Source: Bacillota bacterium
GTDB lineage: Bacteria > Bacillota > Dethiobacteria > Dethiobacterales > Dethiobacteraceae
DNA: 6,538 nt
Assembly: GCA_024650095.1 (NCBI GenBank)
Contig: JANKMV010000119.1
Span: forward strand, 1-6,538
Direction: 5' to 3'
Part shown: piece by piece, positions 1 through 5,974 of the stretch
Layout of the letters: every line of letters begins with the position of its first letter
Position numbering within the stretch: the first letter of the stretch is position 1
Program-made: the position numbers and the translations under genes
The notes under the pieces: generated by a model
What the model was told of the DNA's origin: nothing
Databases searched by the model: none
The model's input: only the letters and a program-made list of their open reading frames with translations

Positions 1-29
1 ATTCTACCACTAATTCAATCAAAATGAAA

Positions 30-39
30 GGTAATTACC
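30..39. repeat. 10-bp perfect palindrome beyond the tRNA terminator
   Basis: The sequence GGTAATTACC is a perfect 10-bp inverted repeat in AT-rich DNA just past the tRNA operon terminator. Nothing else is recognisable in the leftmost 50 bases: no convincing coding frame, Shine-Dalgarno site or promoter. It could be an operator for a gene outside the window, or chance in AT-rich sequence. No regulator can be named. Confidence 0.2.
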
Positions 40-50
40 ATAAAAATATC

Positions 51-79
51 AAAAAAAAACGCCTCTGAGGGCGTTTTTG
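51..79 (-). terminator. Rho-independent terminator of the tRNA operon
   Basis: Read on the minus strand, this is a GC-rich stem (CGCC pairing with GGCG around a six-base CTCAGA loop), extended by five A-T pairs and followed by a run of nine T. It lies 37 bases past the CCA end of tRNA-Leu. The plus strand also has a five-T tract after the stem, so weak bidirectional termination is possible, but the long T-run serves minus-strand transcripts. Confidence 0.92.
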
Positions 80-115
80 CCGTTGGGCAGACAATTATCT
101 GCATTTTATGTAATA

Positions 116-200
116 TGGTGCGGGCGAGAGGACTTGAACCTCCAAGGAGTTACCCACTAGATCCTAAGTCTAGCGCGTGTGCCAATTTCGCCACGCCCGC
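116..200 (-). tRNA. tRNA-Leu(UAG)
   Basis: An 85-nt cloverleaf with the CCA end encoded. The acceptor stem GCGGGCG pairs with CGCCCGC and the discriminator base is A, as expected for leucine. The anticodon stem CTAGA/TCTAG encloses the loop CTTAGGA with anticodon TAG, which reads CUA and other CUN codons. The long variable arm marks a class II tRNA, and the T arm carries TTCAAGT. It is the last gene of the five-tRNA cluster, 16 nt after tRNA-His. Confidence 0.97.
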
Positions 201-216
201 ACAAAGCCTATAAAAT

Positions 217-294
217 TGGGGTGGATGATGGGACTCGAACCCACGGCCCCCAGAGCCACAATCTGGTGCTCTAACCACCTGAGCTACACCCACC
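217..294 (-). tRNA. tRNA-His(GUG)
   Basis: A cloverleaf with acceptor GTGGGTG/CATCCAC, a D arm with AGCTCAG, anticodon stem CCAGA/TCTGG with loop TTGTGGC (anticodon GTG, reading CAC and CAU), T arm with TTCGAGT, and encoded CCA. The extra G at position -1, which histidyl-tRNA synthetase recognises in bacteria, is encoded at 294 and can pair with the C discriminator. It lies 16 nt downstream of tRNA-Arg. Confidence 0.97.
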
Positions 295-310
295 ACAAAC
301 TGATAACATA

Positions 311-386
311 TGGCACGCCTGGTAGGATTCGAACCTACGGCCCACGGATTAGAAGTCCGTTGCTCTATCCTCTGAGCTACAGGCGC
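311..386 (-). tRNA. tRNA-Arg(UCU)
   Basis: A 76-nt cloverleaf with encoded CCA. The anticodon stem ACGGA/TCCGT holds the loop CTTCTAA with anticodon TCT, reading AGA and AGG. The acceptor stem GCGCCTG/CAGGCGT has a terminal G-U wobble at 1-72. The T arm contains TTCGAAT. The gene is preceded by its own promoter-like sequence in the 51-nt gap after tRNA-Gly, so it could be transcribed separately from the first two tRNAs. Confidence 0.97.
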
Positions 387-397
387 ATGCAAAGAAT

Positions 398-426
398 AGT
401 ATAGCCAATTGTTTAGTTAAAATCAA
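398..426 (-). promoter_or_regulatory. Internal sigma-A-type promoter before tRNA-Arg
   Basis: Within the AT-rich 51-nt tRNA-Gly to tRNA-Arg gap, the minus strand carries TTGATT (421-426), a 17-base spacer and TATACT (398-403). The -10 matches the sigma-A consensus at 5 of 6 positions and the -35 at 4 of 6. The predicted start near 391 would leave a leader of only about five bases before tRNA-Arg. The -10 hexamer is identical to that of the promoter ahead of tRNA-Pro. It would allow tRNA-Arg, His and Leu to be made independently of tRNA-Pro and Gly. Confidence 0.6.
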
Positions 427-437
427 GTTTTATAATT

Positions 438-511
438 TGGAGCGGGTGATGGGAATCGAACCCACGTAATTGGCTTGGAAGGCCAACGCTCTACCATTGA
501 GCTACACCCGC
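438..511 (-). tRNA. tRNA-Gly(UCC)
   Basis: A 74-nt cloverleaf with encoded CCA and discriminator U, typical of bacterial glycine tRNAs. The acceptor is GCGGGTG/CACCCGC. The anticodon stem TTGGC/GCCAA encloses the loop CTTCCAA with anticodon TCC, reading GGA and GGG. The T arm carries TTCGATT. It follows tRNA-Pro by 28 nt. Confidence 0.97.
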
Positions 512-539
512 ACTCCTACATAGTTTTGTGAAAATATAG

Positions 540-616
<77 letters not shown>

Positions 617-632
617 ACACATTGCAAAAGTT

Positions 633-662
633 AGTATACCAGATAAAGTGACCTGTTGTCAA
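633..662 (-). promoter_or_regulatory. Strong sigma-A promoter of the tRNA cluster
   Basis: The minus strand has a perfect -35 TTGACA (657-662), an 18-base spacer and TATACT (633-638, 5 of 6 to consensus), placing the start near 626, about ten bases before tRNA-Pro. The promoter fits entirely into the 65-nt gap after rdgB. No terminator separates rdgB from this promoter, so rdgB transcripts probably also read into the tRNA genes. Confidence 0.88.
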
Positions 663-681
663 AGGAAATATATTCTTATTG

Positions 682-1296
682 TTAGTTAGCTCTTTCTGGA
701 GCGTCATTGACCATTTTTTCTAAAAATTGCTGTGCTTGTGCCATGGCTTGTGCACGATGACTAATGGTGTTTTTAGTTGCCCTCGTCATTTGGGCAAATG
801 TAACACCGAGGGACGGCACAAAAAATAGGGAATCATAGCCAAAACCATCATTGCCCTGCTCTTCTTGGCCAATGATACCCTCGCAGATTCCTTGCACAAA
901 ACTAGTTTCCTGACCAGGTCGGGCCAGTGCGATCACAGTTCGAAAGCGAGCGGTCCGTTTGGCAAGTGGCACATCCTGTAGTTGGCGTAGTAGTTCTGCT
1001 TTATTGTCGGCATCACTGGCGTCTACTCCTGCAAAACGTGCCGAGTACACGCCAGGACGACCGCCGAGGGCATCCACTTCTAACCCTGTGTCATCAGCTA
1101 ATGTCAACTCTCCCGTAAGCTTGGCCACAGTTTCTGCTTTAAGTGCCGCATTTTCATAAAGGGTATGGCCCGTTTCCGCAATATCATATATAGCTGGATA
1201 ATCTTGTAATGAAAAGATACTAAAAGGTGTATCGGCAAGTAACTCCCTACATTCAGCGAGTTTACCGAAGTTTTTAGTGGCGATCACAAGCTTCAT
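682..1296 (-). CDS. rdgB: XTP/dITP diphosphatase (RdgB/HAM1 family)
   Basis: House-cleaning pyrophosphatase of the cytoplasm. The family hydrolyses dITP, dXTP and their ribo forms to monophosphate plus pyrophosphate, keeping deaminated purines out of DNA and RNA. The 204-residue product is of normal family length. The N-terminal nucleotide-binding motif is TKNFGK (T7, N9, K12). E41 in AETG and D68/D69 in LADDTG are the expected metal and catalytic acids. [11 protein letters not shown] (148-158) and ISHR (178-181) complete the signature. The ATG overlaps the rph stop in an ATGA arrangement, with an AGGAAG Shine-Dalgarno six bases upstream inside rph, so the two genes are probably translationally coupled. 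It is the B. subtilis ysnA equivalent in the same gene order. Confidence 0.96.
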   Translation of the reverse strand: MKLVIATKNFGKLAECRELLADTPFSIFSLQDYPAIYDIAETGHTLYENAALKAETVAKLTGELTLADDTGLEVDALGGRPGVYSARFAGVDASDADNKAELLRQLQDVPLAKRTARFRTVIALARPGQETSFVQGICEGIIGQEEQGNDGFGYDSLFFVPSLGVTFAQMTRATKNTISHRAQAMAQAQQFLEKMVNDAPERAN

Positions 1297-2012
1297 GTTA
1301 AACTTCCTAGTAATAATCTTTTTTGTGCTTCGATAATCTGACCAATGCCACTTGCAGCTAGATCGATCATCTCATCCATGGCTTGGCGAGAGAATGGTGC
1401 GCCTTCTGCAGTCCCTTGCACTTCCACTAGATTCCCGCTACCGGTCATGACTACATTCATGTCCACTTCGGCCATACTATCCTCACTATACGCTAGATCC
1501 AGCATTAGCTCTTTCTCAACTACACCCACACTGGTTGCTGCCAAGTAATCAATAATGGGTATTTCCTTTAGTGTCCCCGCGGCAACCAGTTTAGAGAGTG
1601 CCAAATAGAGCGCGACAAAGGCGCCGCTAATGGAAGCCGTCCTCGTGCCGCCGTCGGCTTGGATAACATCACAGTCAATCCAGACCGTTCGTTCACCCAA
1701 CGCTTTTACGTCTACGATGGAACGAAGAGCACGTCCAATCAGCCTTTGAATTTCCGAACTGCGACCGGAAATCTTCCCACGCTCACGCATGGTACGGACG
1801 TTTGTAGCACGGGGGAGCATAGCGTATTCTGCCGTCACCCAGCCCTGATTAGCACCCCGCAAAAAATGGGGAATTTTTTCTTCCACTGATGCTGTACAAA
1901 TAACCCTAGTATCTCCCAGTTCTATTAGAACTGAACCCTCGGGCGATTTTAAGTAGTGCGGTGTAATGGTAAGTGATCTCATCTGATCTGACCGTCTGCC
2001 ATCTATTCTCAT
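1293..2012 (-). CDS. rph: Ribonuclease PH (tRNA nucleotidyltransferase)
   Basis: Phosphorolytic 3'-5' exoribonuclease that trims tRNA precursors, and other RNAs, at the 3' end using phosphate. The family works as a hexameric ring. The 239-residue product begins with the family-typical [25 protein letters not shown] (83-97) contributes to the active site, GGTRT (121-125) is the phosphate-binding loop, and the acidic pair D178 and D184 lies in the [10 protein letters not shown] segment. An in-frame ATG five codons upstream was rejected because it lies in the Shine-Dalgarno region; GGAGGT sits seven bases before the chosen ATG. It has its own sigma-A promoter and overlaps rdgB by four bases. Its closeness to a CCA-encoding tRNA cluster fits its processing role, although the tRNAs have their own promoter. 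Confidence 0.97.
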   Translation of the reverse strand: MRIDGRRSDQMRSLTITPHYLKSPEGSVLIELGDTRVICTASVEEKIPHFLRGANQGWVTAEYAMLPRATNVRTMRERGKISGRSSEIQRLIGRALRSIVDVKALGERTVWIDCDVIQADGGTRTASISGAFVALYLALSKLVAAGTLKEIPIIDYLAATSVGVVEKELMLDLAYSEDSMAEVDMNVVMTGSGNLVEVQGTAEGAPFSRQAMDEMIDLAASGIGQIIEAQKRLLLGSLT

Positions 2013-2019
2013 GGGGTGA

Positions 2020-2025
2020 ACCTCC
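2020..2025 (-). promoter_or_regulatory. Ribosome binding site deciding the rph start
   Basis: The minus strand has GGAGGT seven bases before the ATG at 2012. The longer in-frame alternative ATG at 2027 overlaps this site and has only an A-rich stretch ahead of it, so the internal ATG, which gives [10 protein letters not shown], is the real start. Confidence 0.85.
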
Positions 2026-2056
2026 ATTTTTTGTAAGTGTTATGTAGTATTTCTTC

Positions 2057-2085
2057 ATTATATCGTGTCGTGTTCAAGCTTTCAA
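2057..2085 (-). promoter_or_regulatory. Sigma-A promoter of rph-rdgB
   Basis: In the 99-nt gap between gerM and rph, the minus strand shows TTGAAA (2080-2085, 5 of 6), a 17-base spacer and a perfect TATAAT (2057-2062). The start would fall near 2050, giving a leader of about 38 nt. This makes rph-rdgB a vegetative unit independent of the sporulation gene upstream. No intrinsic terminator follows gerM. Confidence 0.85.
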
Positions 2086-2111
2086 TCTTTAAAAATTCAC
2101 ACATTTCTTTC

Positions 2112-3101
2112 CTATTCAACTAAGTTCCATTGCTTGGGTCGGCCAAAAGAAGTGGGGAAAGTGATGTCGGGCCCAAAATTTGGGAGCTCACCATCAAGCA
2201 ATACTTCCACTTCCGTGATACCATTAATGTCCGTAAAGGTAAGTCCAAGCTGATGCCGAAAGCGGTCTACAGCTACCTGGCCTCCGCCCACAGCGACTTG
2301 GCCGCTTAGACGCAATATAACTTTACTCCCTTGCACTTGTACATTCTGTAGGGTAAGGCCACGCGGCACAGCAGAAAAAAGAGTGCCTCCTAGGACAGGT
2401 CCCCGCAATAATTCTTCAGCCACAGCTTTTAACCAATCTTCCGGTTCCTTGACCACCCGTGACACGGGAACATAAAAGATACGGTCGTCTAACTCATATA
2501 GAAAATATAATACTACGCGCTGCGTTTGTGCAAAATCGTCCACATCAGAGGAGATTTCGAGGTTTAGACCAAACTCTCGCGTAAAAGGTTCATCTGTTGC
2601 TGTATCTCCGGGCAAGAGCGGGTGCTCATTTTCCACCAGTGTCTCCACTTTGCTGATCGTGGAAAATTCCGTGAGCGTGTAGGTAAGCCCGTTAATAATA
2701 AAACGTTCATATTCCGGTGGGTAGCTTAAAAATTCCTCACTGAAATCTACGCGTGCTAAACCATCTCGTACTGATAGGCCTAATACTGTCGTCCCCGCCG
2801 GCAATAAAGGCTTAAACCCTAGGCTTGCCACCGTGCTTGGCAAATACCCTTCTGTACAATACTGAAGGGTCGCTTTAGCAATCCCCTCTTCCCACGGAAT
2901 ATACACCCGTACAGGAACCAACAACTGCCACGTCTTATCAGGTAAATAAAGTACCGTTTCCCGTAGATTGGGTAAATTAACCGGTGGTTGAGGTAGCCTG
3001 TCCTCGTTCTGAGGAGGACCCTCTGTATCTTTTTGAAGCAGCGTACAGCCGCTTGTGAGGAACAATAACAGCACCAACAGTATAGACATCCATTTTCGCA
3101 T
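2112..3101 (-). CDS. gerM: GerM-type sporulation lipoprotein with two GerMN domains
   Basis: A 329-residue secreted lipoprotein. Residues 1-18 form a signal peptide (basic MRK, then a leucine-rich core) ending in LTSGC; Cys19 would be lipidated, with Thr rather than the usual Leu at -3. A proline-rich linker (about 28-45) leads to two GerMN domains, about 48-162 and 195-312. The first has the characteristic LPAGTTVLGLSVRDG and VDFSEEF segments. In B. subtilis, GerM is made in the mother cell and helps localise SpoIIQ in the SpoIIIA-SpoIIQ channel; mutants are defective in sporulation and germination. A TTG ten codons upstream was rejected: it overlaps the promoter, and GGGGGA lies six bases before the ATG used here. 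A short duplication, GQVAV twice at 267-278, sits in the second domain. A sigma-E-like promoter precedes it. Confidence 0.93.
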   Translation of the reverse strand: MRKWMSILLVLLLFLTSGCTLLQKDTEGPPQNEDRLPQPPVNLPNLRETVLYLPDKTWQLLVPVRVYIPWEEGIAKATLQYCTEGYLPSTVASLGFKPLLPAGTTVLGLSVRDGLARVDFSEEFLSYPPEYERFIINGLTYTLTEFSTISKVETLVENEHPLLPGDTATDEPFTREFGLNLEISSDVDDFAQTQRVVLYFLYELDDRIFYVPVSRVVKEPEDWLKAVAEELLRGPVLGGTLFSAVPRGLTLQNVQVQGSKVILRLSGQVAVGGGQVAVDRFRHQLGLTFTDINGITEVEVLLDGELPNFGPDITFPTSFGRPKQWNLVE

Positions 3102-3130
3102 ACTTCTTCCCCCGTTTCTCTTTATACCCA

Positions 3131-3159
3131 AATGTATGAAAACAAGGGGAAAGATATGC
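3131..3159 (-). promoter_or_regulatory. Sigma-E-like sporulation promoter before gerM
   Basis: In the murI-gerM gap the minus strand carries GCATATC (3153-3159), a 14-base spacer and CATACATT (3131-3138). This fits the mother-cell sigma-E consensus (about KMATATT, 13-15 bases, CATACAnT) with one mismatch in the -35 and none in the -10. The start would be near 3124, about 23 bases before the gerM ATG. B. subtilis gerM is a known sigma-E regulon member, which supports the call. No sigma-A promoter of similar quality is visible in this gap. Confidence 0.68.
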
Positions 3160-3164
3160 GCGCT

Positions 3165-3962
3165 TTACGGGAGTAAAATCTGATAGGTCTCGAATTCTTG
3201 ATGGAGTAGAGCGGCACCAAGCTTCGTAAAGGGTCCAGGATTTCCACTTACAAAATAGCGATGTCGTATAGGGGCCTCAATGGCTAGCATACCCTCTTTC
3301 GTTAAAATATCAGTCGCTTCATGTGCAGTCTCCTCGGCTGAAGAGATCAACGTAACGTGGGGACCCATCACCTTTTCAATCACATGTACTAATAAGGGAT
3401 AATGGGTACAGCCTAAAATTAAGACATCCACACCGGCATCGCGCATCGGTCGCAAATATTCCTCTGCAACACATAAGGCTTCTGGCGTATCCACCAATCC
3501 GTTTTCCACCAGTAGCACAAACAATGGGCAAGCTTGTGAGTAAACTGCAACCGTTGCATCTTGCCTATGGATGGATTGCTCATACGCACCGCTAGCGATG
3601 GTTCCAGGTGTACCGATCACACCAATCCTTTTCGTACGTGTATGTTGCAATGCGGCCCGCACTCCAGGCTCAATCACACCAATAATGGGCAAATCATACT
3701 CTTGTTGATAAAAGGGTAACCCAGCAGCAGTCGCGGTGTTACAAGCCACAATGATTAACTTAACGTCCTGAGTGAGGAGAAAACGGATAATCTGACTGGC
3801 AAAACCGCGCACTTCTTGATGGGGTCTAGGACCATAGGGCATTCTGGCGGTATCACCAAAATAGACGACTCTTTCTAGAGGCAGTTGTGTAAAGATCTCA
3901 CGTACCACCGTCAGGCCACCCACACCCGAATCTAAGAGTCCAATACTATGATTGCGGTTCAT
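3165..3962 (-). CDS. murI: Glutamate racemase
   Basis: Cofactor-independent cytoplasmic racemase converting L-glutamate to D-glutamate for the peptidoglycan stem peptide, which MurD adds. The 265-residue product has normal length. The start region LLDSGVGG (9-16) supplies D11 and S12. The two catalytic cysteines are C74 in VACNTATA and C185 in LGCTHYPL, with H187 beside the latter; YFGDTARMPYG (34-44) is also typical. The longest frame starts four codons earlier at a TTG, but a strong GGAGGAG lies just before the ATG used here, so the ATG is preferred. Only 15 bases separate it from the UPF0316 gene upstream, implying one transcript. In B. subtilis the homologue racE likewise precedes gerM and rph. 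Confidence 0.97.
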   Translation of the reverse strand: MNRNHSIGLLDSGVGGLTVVREIFTQLPLERVVYFGDTARMPYGPRPHQEVRGFASQIIRFLLTQDVKLIIVACNTATAAGLPFYQQEYDLPIIGVIEPGVRAALQHTRTKRIGVIGTPGTIASGAYEQSIHRQDATVAVYSQACPLFVLLVENGLVDTPEALCVAEEYLRPMRDAGVDVLILGCTHYPLLVHVIEKVMGPHVTLISSAEETAHEATDILTKEGMLAIEAPIRHRYFVSGNPGPFTKLGAALLHQEFETYQILLP

Positions 3963-3977
3963 ATGCTCCTCCAACTC

Positions 3978-4502
3978 TTATTTTGCCTTGATCTTTGTGA
4001 AATAGCCACCCAATATTTTTCGCGTATCCATCACAGTCACAAAGGCGTCCTTATCATTTTTTTCAACGATCCTCAACAAGCAGGGCATATCCTTACGCTT
4101 AAGTAAAACATGAAGGATTTGACGCCGATTCCCTTCACGTCCACAACCCTCCAATATGGTAACACCAAATCCTTGAGCGCGCAGTTCTGTTGCTAATAAA
4201 TCCGGCTCTTGCAATGAAATAATCTGCGCTGTGGCAAATCCTACCGCCAAACGCTCTTCAACGTACCCACCGGTAAAAGTGCCAGCTGCAAAGCCCAACG
4301 CATATGTAACCAATAGCACGGGATTATCTAAACTATCAATCACCTTACTTAAAGCCAAGATATATAGAGTCACTTCAAAAAACCCAATCATGGCAGCGTT
4401 GACAGAACGACCACGCATTATCATGAGGATTCTTACCGTAGATAAGGTTACATCCGTCACTCTAGCAAAAAAAATAAACAACATATTCAAAAAAAGAATC
4501 AT
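3978..4502 (-). CDS. UPF0316/DUF2179 membrane protein, function unknown
   Basis: A 174-residue protein of the UPF0316 family (DUF5698 N-terminal part plus DUF2179; B. subtilis YebE is similar). Three probable membrane segments lie at about 2-25, 35-55 and 62-80. After GGYVEERLAVG (78-88) comes a soluble domain (about 90-174) of DUF2179 type, with GCGREGNRRQ (119-128), a KNDKDAFVTV segment (148-157) and a closing KILGGYF. DUF2179 also ends YitT-family membrane proteins; no biochemical role is established. A GTG 20 codons upstream lacks a Shine-Dalgarno, whereas AGGTGG lies seven bases before the ATG at 4502, giving family-typical length. It sits 84 nt after radA and 15 nt before murI, so it is probably cotranscribed with both. 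A sensory or ligand-binding C-terminal role is speculation. Confidence 0.88.
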   Translation of the reverse strand: MILFLNMLFIFFARVTDVTLSTVRILMIMRGRSVNAAMIGFFEVTLYILALSKVIDSLDNPVLLVTYALGFAAGTFTGGYVEERLAVGFATAQIISLQEPDLLATELRAQGFGVTILEGCGREGNRRQILHVLLKRKDMPCLLRIVEKNDKDAFVTVMDTRKILGGYFTKIKAK

Positions 4503-4520
4503 TTTAAACCCACCTATCCA

Positions 4521-4537
4521 CAGCCGATAATCAGCTG
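4521..4537 (-). other. Small hairpin in the leader of the UPF0316 gene
   Basis: Minus-strand RNA can form CAGCTGA / TCGGCTG, seven pairs including one G-U, around a three-base loop. It ends five bases before the AGGTGG ribosome binding site. On the plus strand the wobble becomes a C-A mismatch, so the fold suits the sense transcript. No T-run follows, so it is not a terminator. It may shape mRNA stability between radA and the next gene, or be chance. Confidence 0.3.
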
Positions 4538-4586
4538 CTCTATTTATGTTATATGGCATCACGTTATAAATTATGGCAAAGAAAAT

Positions 4587-5942
4587 TTAGGATTCTACTG
4601 AGATGGCCTCCTGCAGTGTGGAAACCGCAACAATTTGTAATCCCGCCGCATTCTGTAACCCCGCAAGACTAAATTTAGGCACTACAGCCCGTTTAAAGCC
4701 TAACCGTGCACCTTCATGCAGTCGTTGCTCCAAATGAGGAATCCCACGTACTTCCCCTGCTAAACCCACTTCGCCAAGGAAAAGAAGTTCCCGTGCCACG
4801 GGTTGATCGCGAAAAGAACTAACTAAACTGGCAGCCACGGCTAAATCCACCGCAGGCTCAACGAGTCTAACGCCTCCAGCAGCATTAACAAAAACATCAA
4901 ATTCTTGAATATGTATACCGACATGGCGTTCTAATACCGCCAGAATGAGAGCCACTCTATTTAGTTCAACACCCGTAGCCGTTCGGCGTGGATTGCCATA
5001 ACGAGTGGGTGTGACGAGCGCCTGTATTTCAACTAATAGCGGCCTTGTTCCTTCCATGGTCGCGGTGACAACGGATCCTGCTGCATCTAGGGGTCGCTGG
5101 GACAGTAGCCATTCTGAGGGGTTTTCCACTTCGCGTAGGCCCACTGCATCCATAGTAAACAAACCAATTTCATGCGTCGAACCAAACCTGTTTTTAACCG
5201 CGCGCAAGATGCGATAAAGATGTTGTCGATCGCCCTCAAAATAGAGCACACAATCCACCATATGTTCGAGGATACGGGGACCGGCAATCTGCCCTTCTTT
5301 CGTTACATGTCCAATCAATAAGACCGCTATATTTCCACCCTTAGCAATGCGTAACCAGGTAGCCGTGGCTTCTTTGAGCTGACTGACACTACCTGCAGCC
5401 GAAGAGAGTTCTGCTCGATATACCGTTTGCACTGAATCTACAATTACTACATCGGGCTTAATCGCCCGCACCTGTTCTTCCAAAATGCTCATATCCGTCT
5501 CTGCTAGGATCATGATATTAGAACTGTCCACGCGCAAGCGCTGCGCGCGTAGTGCTAGTTGCGCAGGGGACTCTTCTCCTGCAATATAAAGTACCTTTTT
5601 GCCGTTACTCCCTAATCCTTGGGCCGCTTGTAAAACAAGCGTAGATTTTCCAATCCCTGGGTCACCCCCAATTAGAACGAGCGAACCGGGAATCAACCCC
5701 CCTCCCAGCACACGGTCTAGTTCGTTGCTCCCCGTTAGCAAACGCGTGGTATTATCATGCTTACCAACGTCAGCGAGCGATACAACCTTTGTCACTGCCG
5801 CTGTCCGGATAGAGGCTTTTACGGGTACACGTAGTTGCTCCTCCATTTGGTTCCAGGTATCACACCCTGGACATTTCCCCAACCATTTGGGTGATTCGTA
5901 ACCACATTGGGTACAAAAGAAAACCGTTTTCTCCTTTGCCAA
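4587..5942 (-). CDS. radA: DNA repair protein RadA (branch-migration ATPase)
   Basis: RecA-like ATPase that promotes branch migration and strand exchange of recombination intermediates in DNA repair and transformation. In order: a four-cysteine zinc finger (C10, C13, C24, C27) around the hallmark YESPKWLGKCPGC; the RecA core with Walker A GGDPGIGKST (92-101, K99) and Walker B VVIVDS (165-170); the RadA-specific KNRFG at 250-254; and a Lon-protease-like C-terminal domain (about 265-451) that lacks the Lon serine motif and serves as a scaffold in RadA. The 451-residue length is normal. The start used is TTG at 5942: it gives the family-like (M)AKEKTVFFC, and GGGGTGA is well spaced ahead of it. 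The alternative GTG at 5951 would add three residues but has no Shine-Dalgarno. splB lies 65 nt upstream, and disA does not follow. Confidence 0.97.
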   Translation of the reverse strand: MAKEKTVFFCTQCGYESPKWLGKCPGCDTWNQMEEQLRVPVKASIRTAAVTKVVSLADVGKHDNTTRLLTGSNELDRVLGGGLIPGSLVLIGGDPGIGKSTLVLQAAQGLGSNGKKVLYIAGEESPAQLALRAQRLRVDSSNIMILAETDMSILEEQVRAIKPDVVIVDSVQTVYRAELSSAAGSVSQLKEATATWLRIAKGGNIAVLLIGHVTKEGQIAGPRILEHMVDCVLYFEGDRQHLYRILRAVKNRFGSTHEIGLFTMDAVGLREVENPSEWLLSQRPLDAAGSVVTATMEGTRPLLVEIQALVTPTRYGNPRRTATGVELNRVALILAVLERHVGIHIQEFDVFVNAAGGVRLVEPAVDLAVAASLVSSFRDQPVARELLFLGEVGLAGEVRGIPHLEQRLHEGARLGFKRAVVPKFSLAGLQNAAGLQIVAVSTLQEAISVES

Positions 5943-5944
5943 GT

Positions 5945-5951
5945 TGTTCAC
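5945..5951 (-). promoter_or_regulatory. Ribosome binding site favouring the TTG start of radA
   Basis: On the minus strand GGTGA, part of GGGGTGA, matches the extended anti-Shine-Dalgarno pairing region. The equivalent of the GGAGG core lies about eight bases before the TTG at 5942. The in-frame GTG at 5951 falls inside this site and has only A-rich sequence upstream, so the TTG start is preferred. Confidence 0.5.
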
Positions 5952-5974
5952 CCCGTTTTTTTCTTTCTCTTTCC

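Noticed and set aside
150..404. Overlapping open frames on both strands through the tRNA genes, giving 75 to 80 residue peptides
   Set aside because: They are translations of tRNA-His, tRNA-Arg and parts of tRNA-Leu. Such peptides are common database artefacts in tRNA clusters; there is no ribosome binding site and the cloverleaves explain the sequence fully.
927..1159. Plus-strand open frames opposite rdgB
   Set aside because: Antisense shadows of a well-recognised gene, with no family similarity, no Shine-Dalgarno and no promoter.
1345..1889. Plus-strand open frames opposite rph
   Set aside because: Shadows of the rph reading frame; composition follows the sense gene and no start signals are present.
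2065..2253. Plus-strand 62-residue frame across the gerM-rph gap
   Set aside because: Serine-rich shadow of the end of gerM; its start lies in the rph promoter and has no Shine-Dalgarno.
3102..3131. Longer gerM starting at TTG 3131
   Set aside because: The upstream extension has no Shine-Dalgarno, would put ten residues before the signal peptide, and overlaps the proposed sigma-E promoter.
4231..4530. Plus-strand 99-residue frame opposite the UPF0316 gene
   Set aside because: Antisense to a recognised family gene. It contains runs typical of reversed membrane-segment codons and has no start signals.
4540..4580. Possible promoter in the radA to UPF0316 gap (TATAAC or a loose sigma-E-like CATATAAC)
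   Set aside because: The only -35-like partner TTGCCA is 20 bases away, and the sigma-E reading has mismatches in both boxes. AT-rich sequence makes such matches likely by chance.
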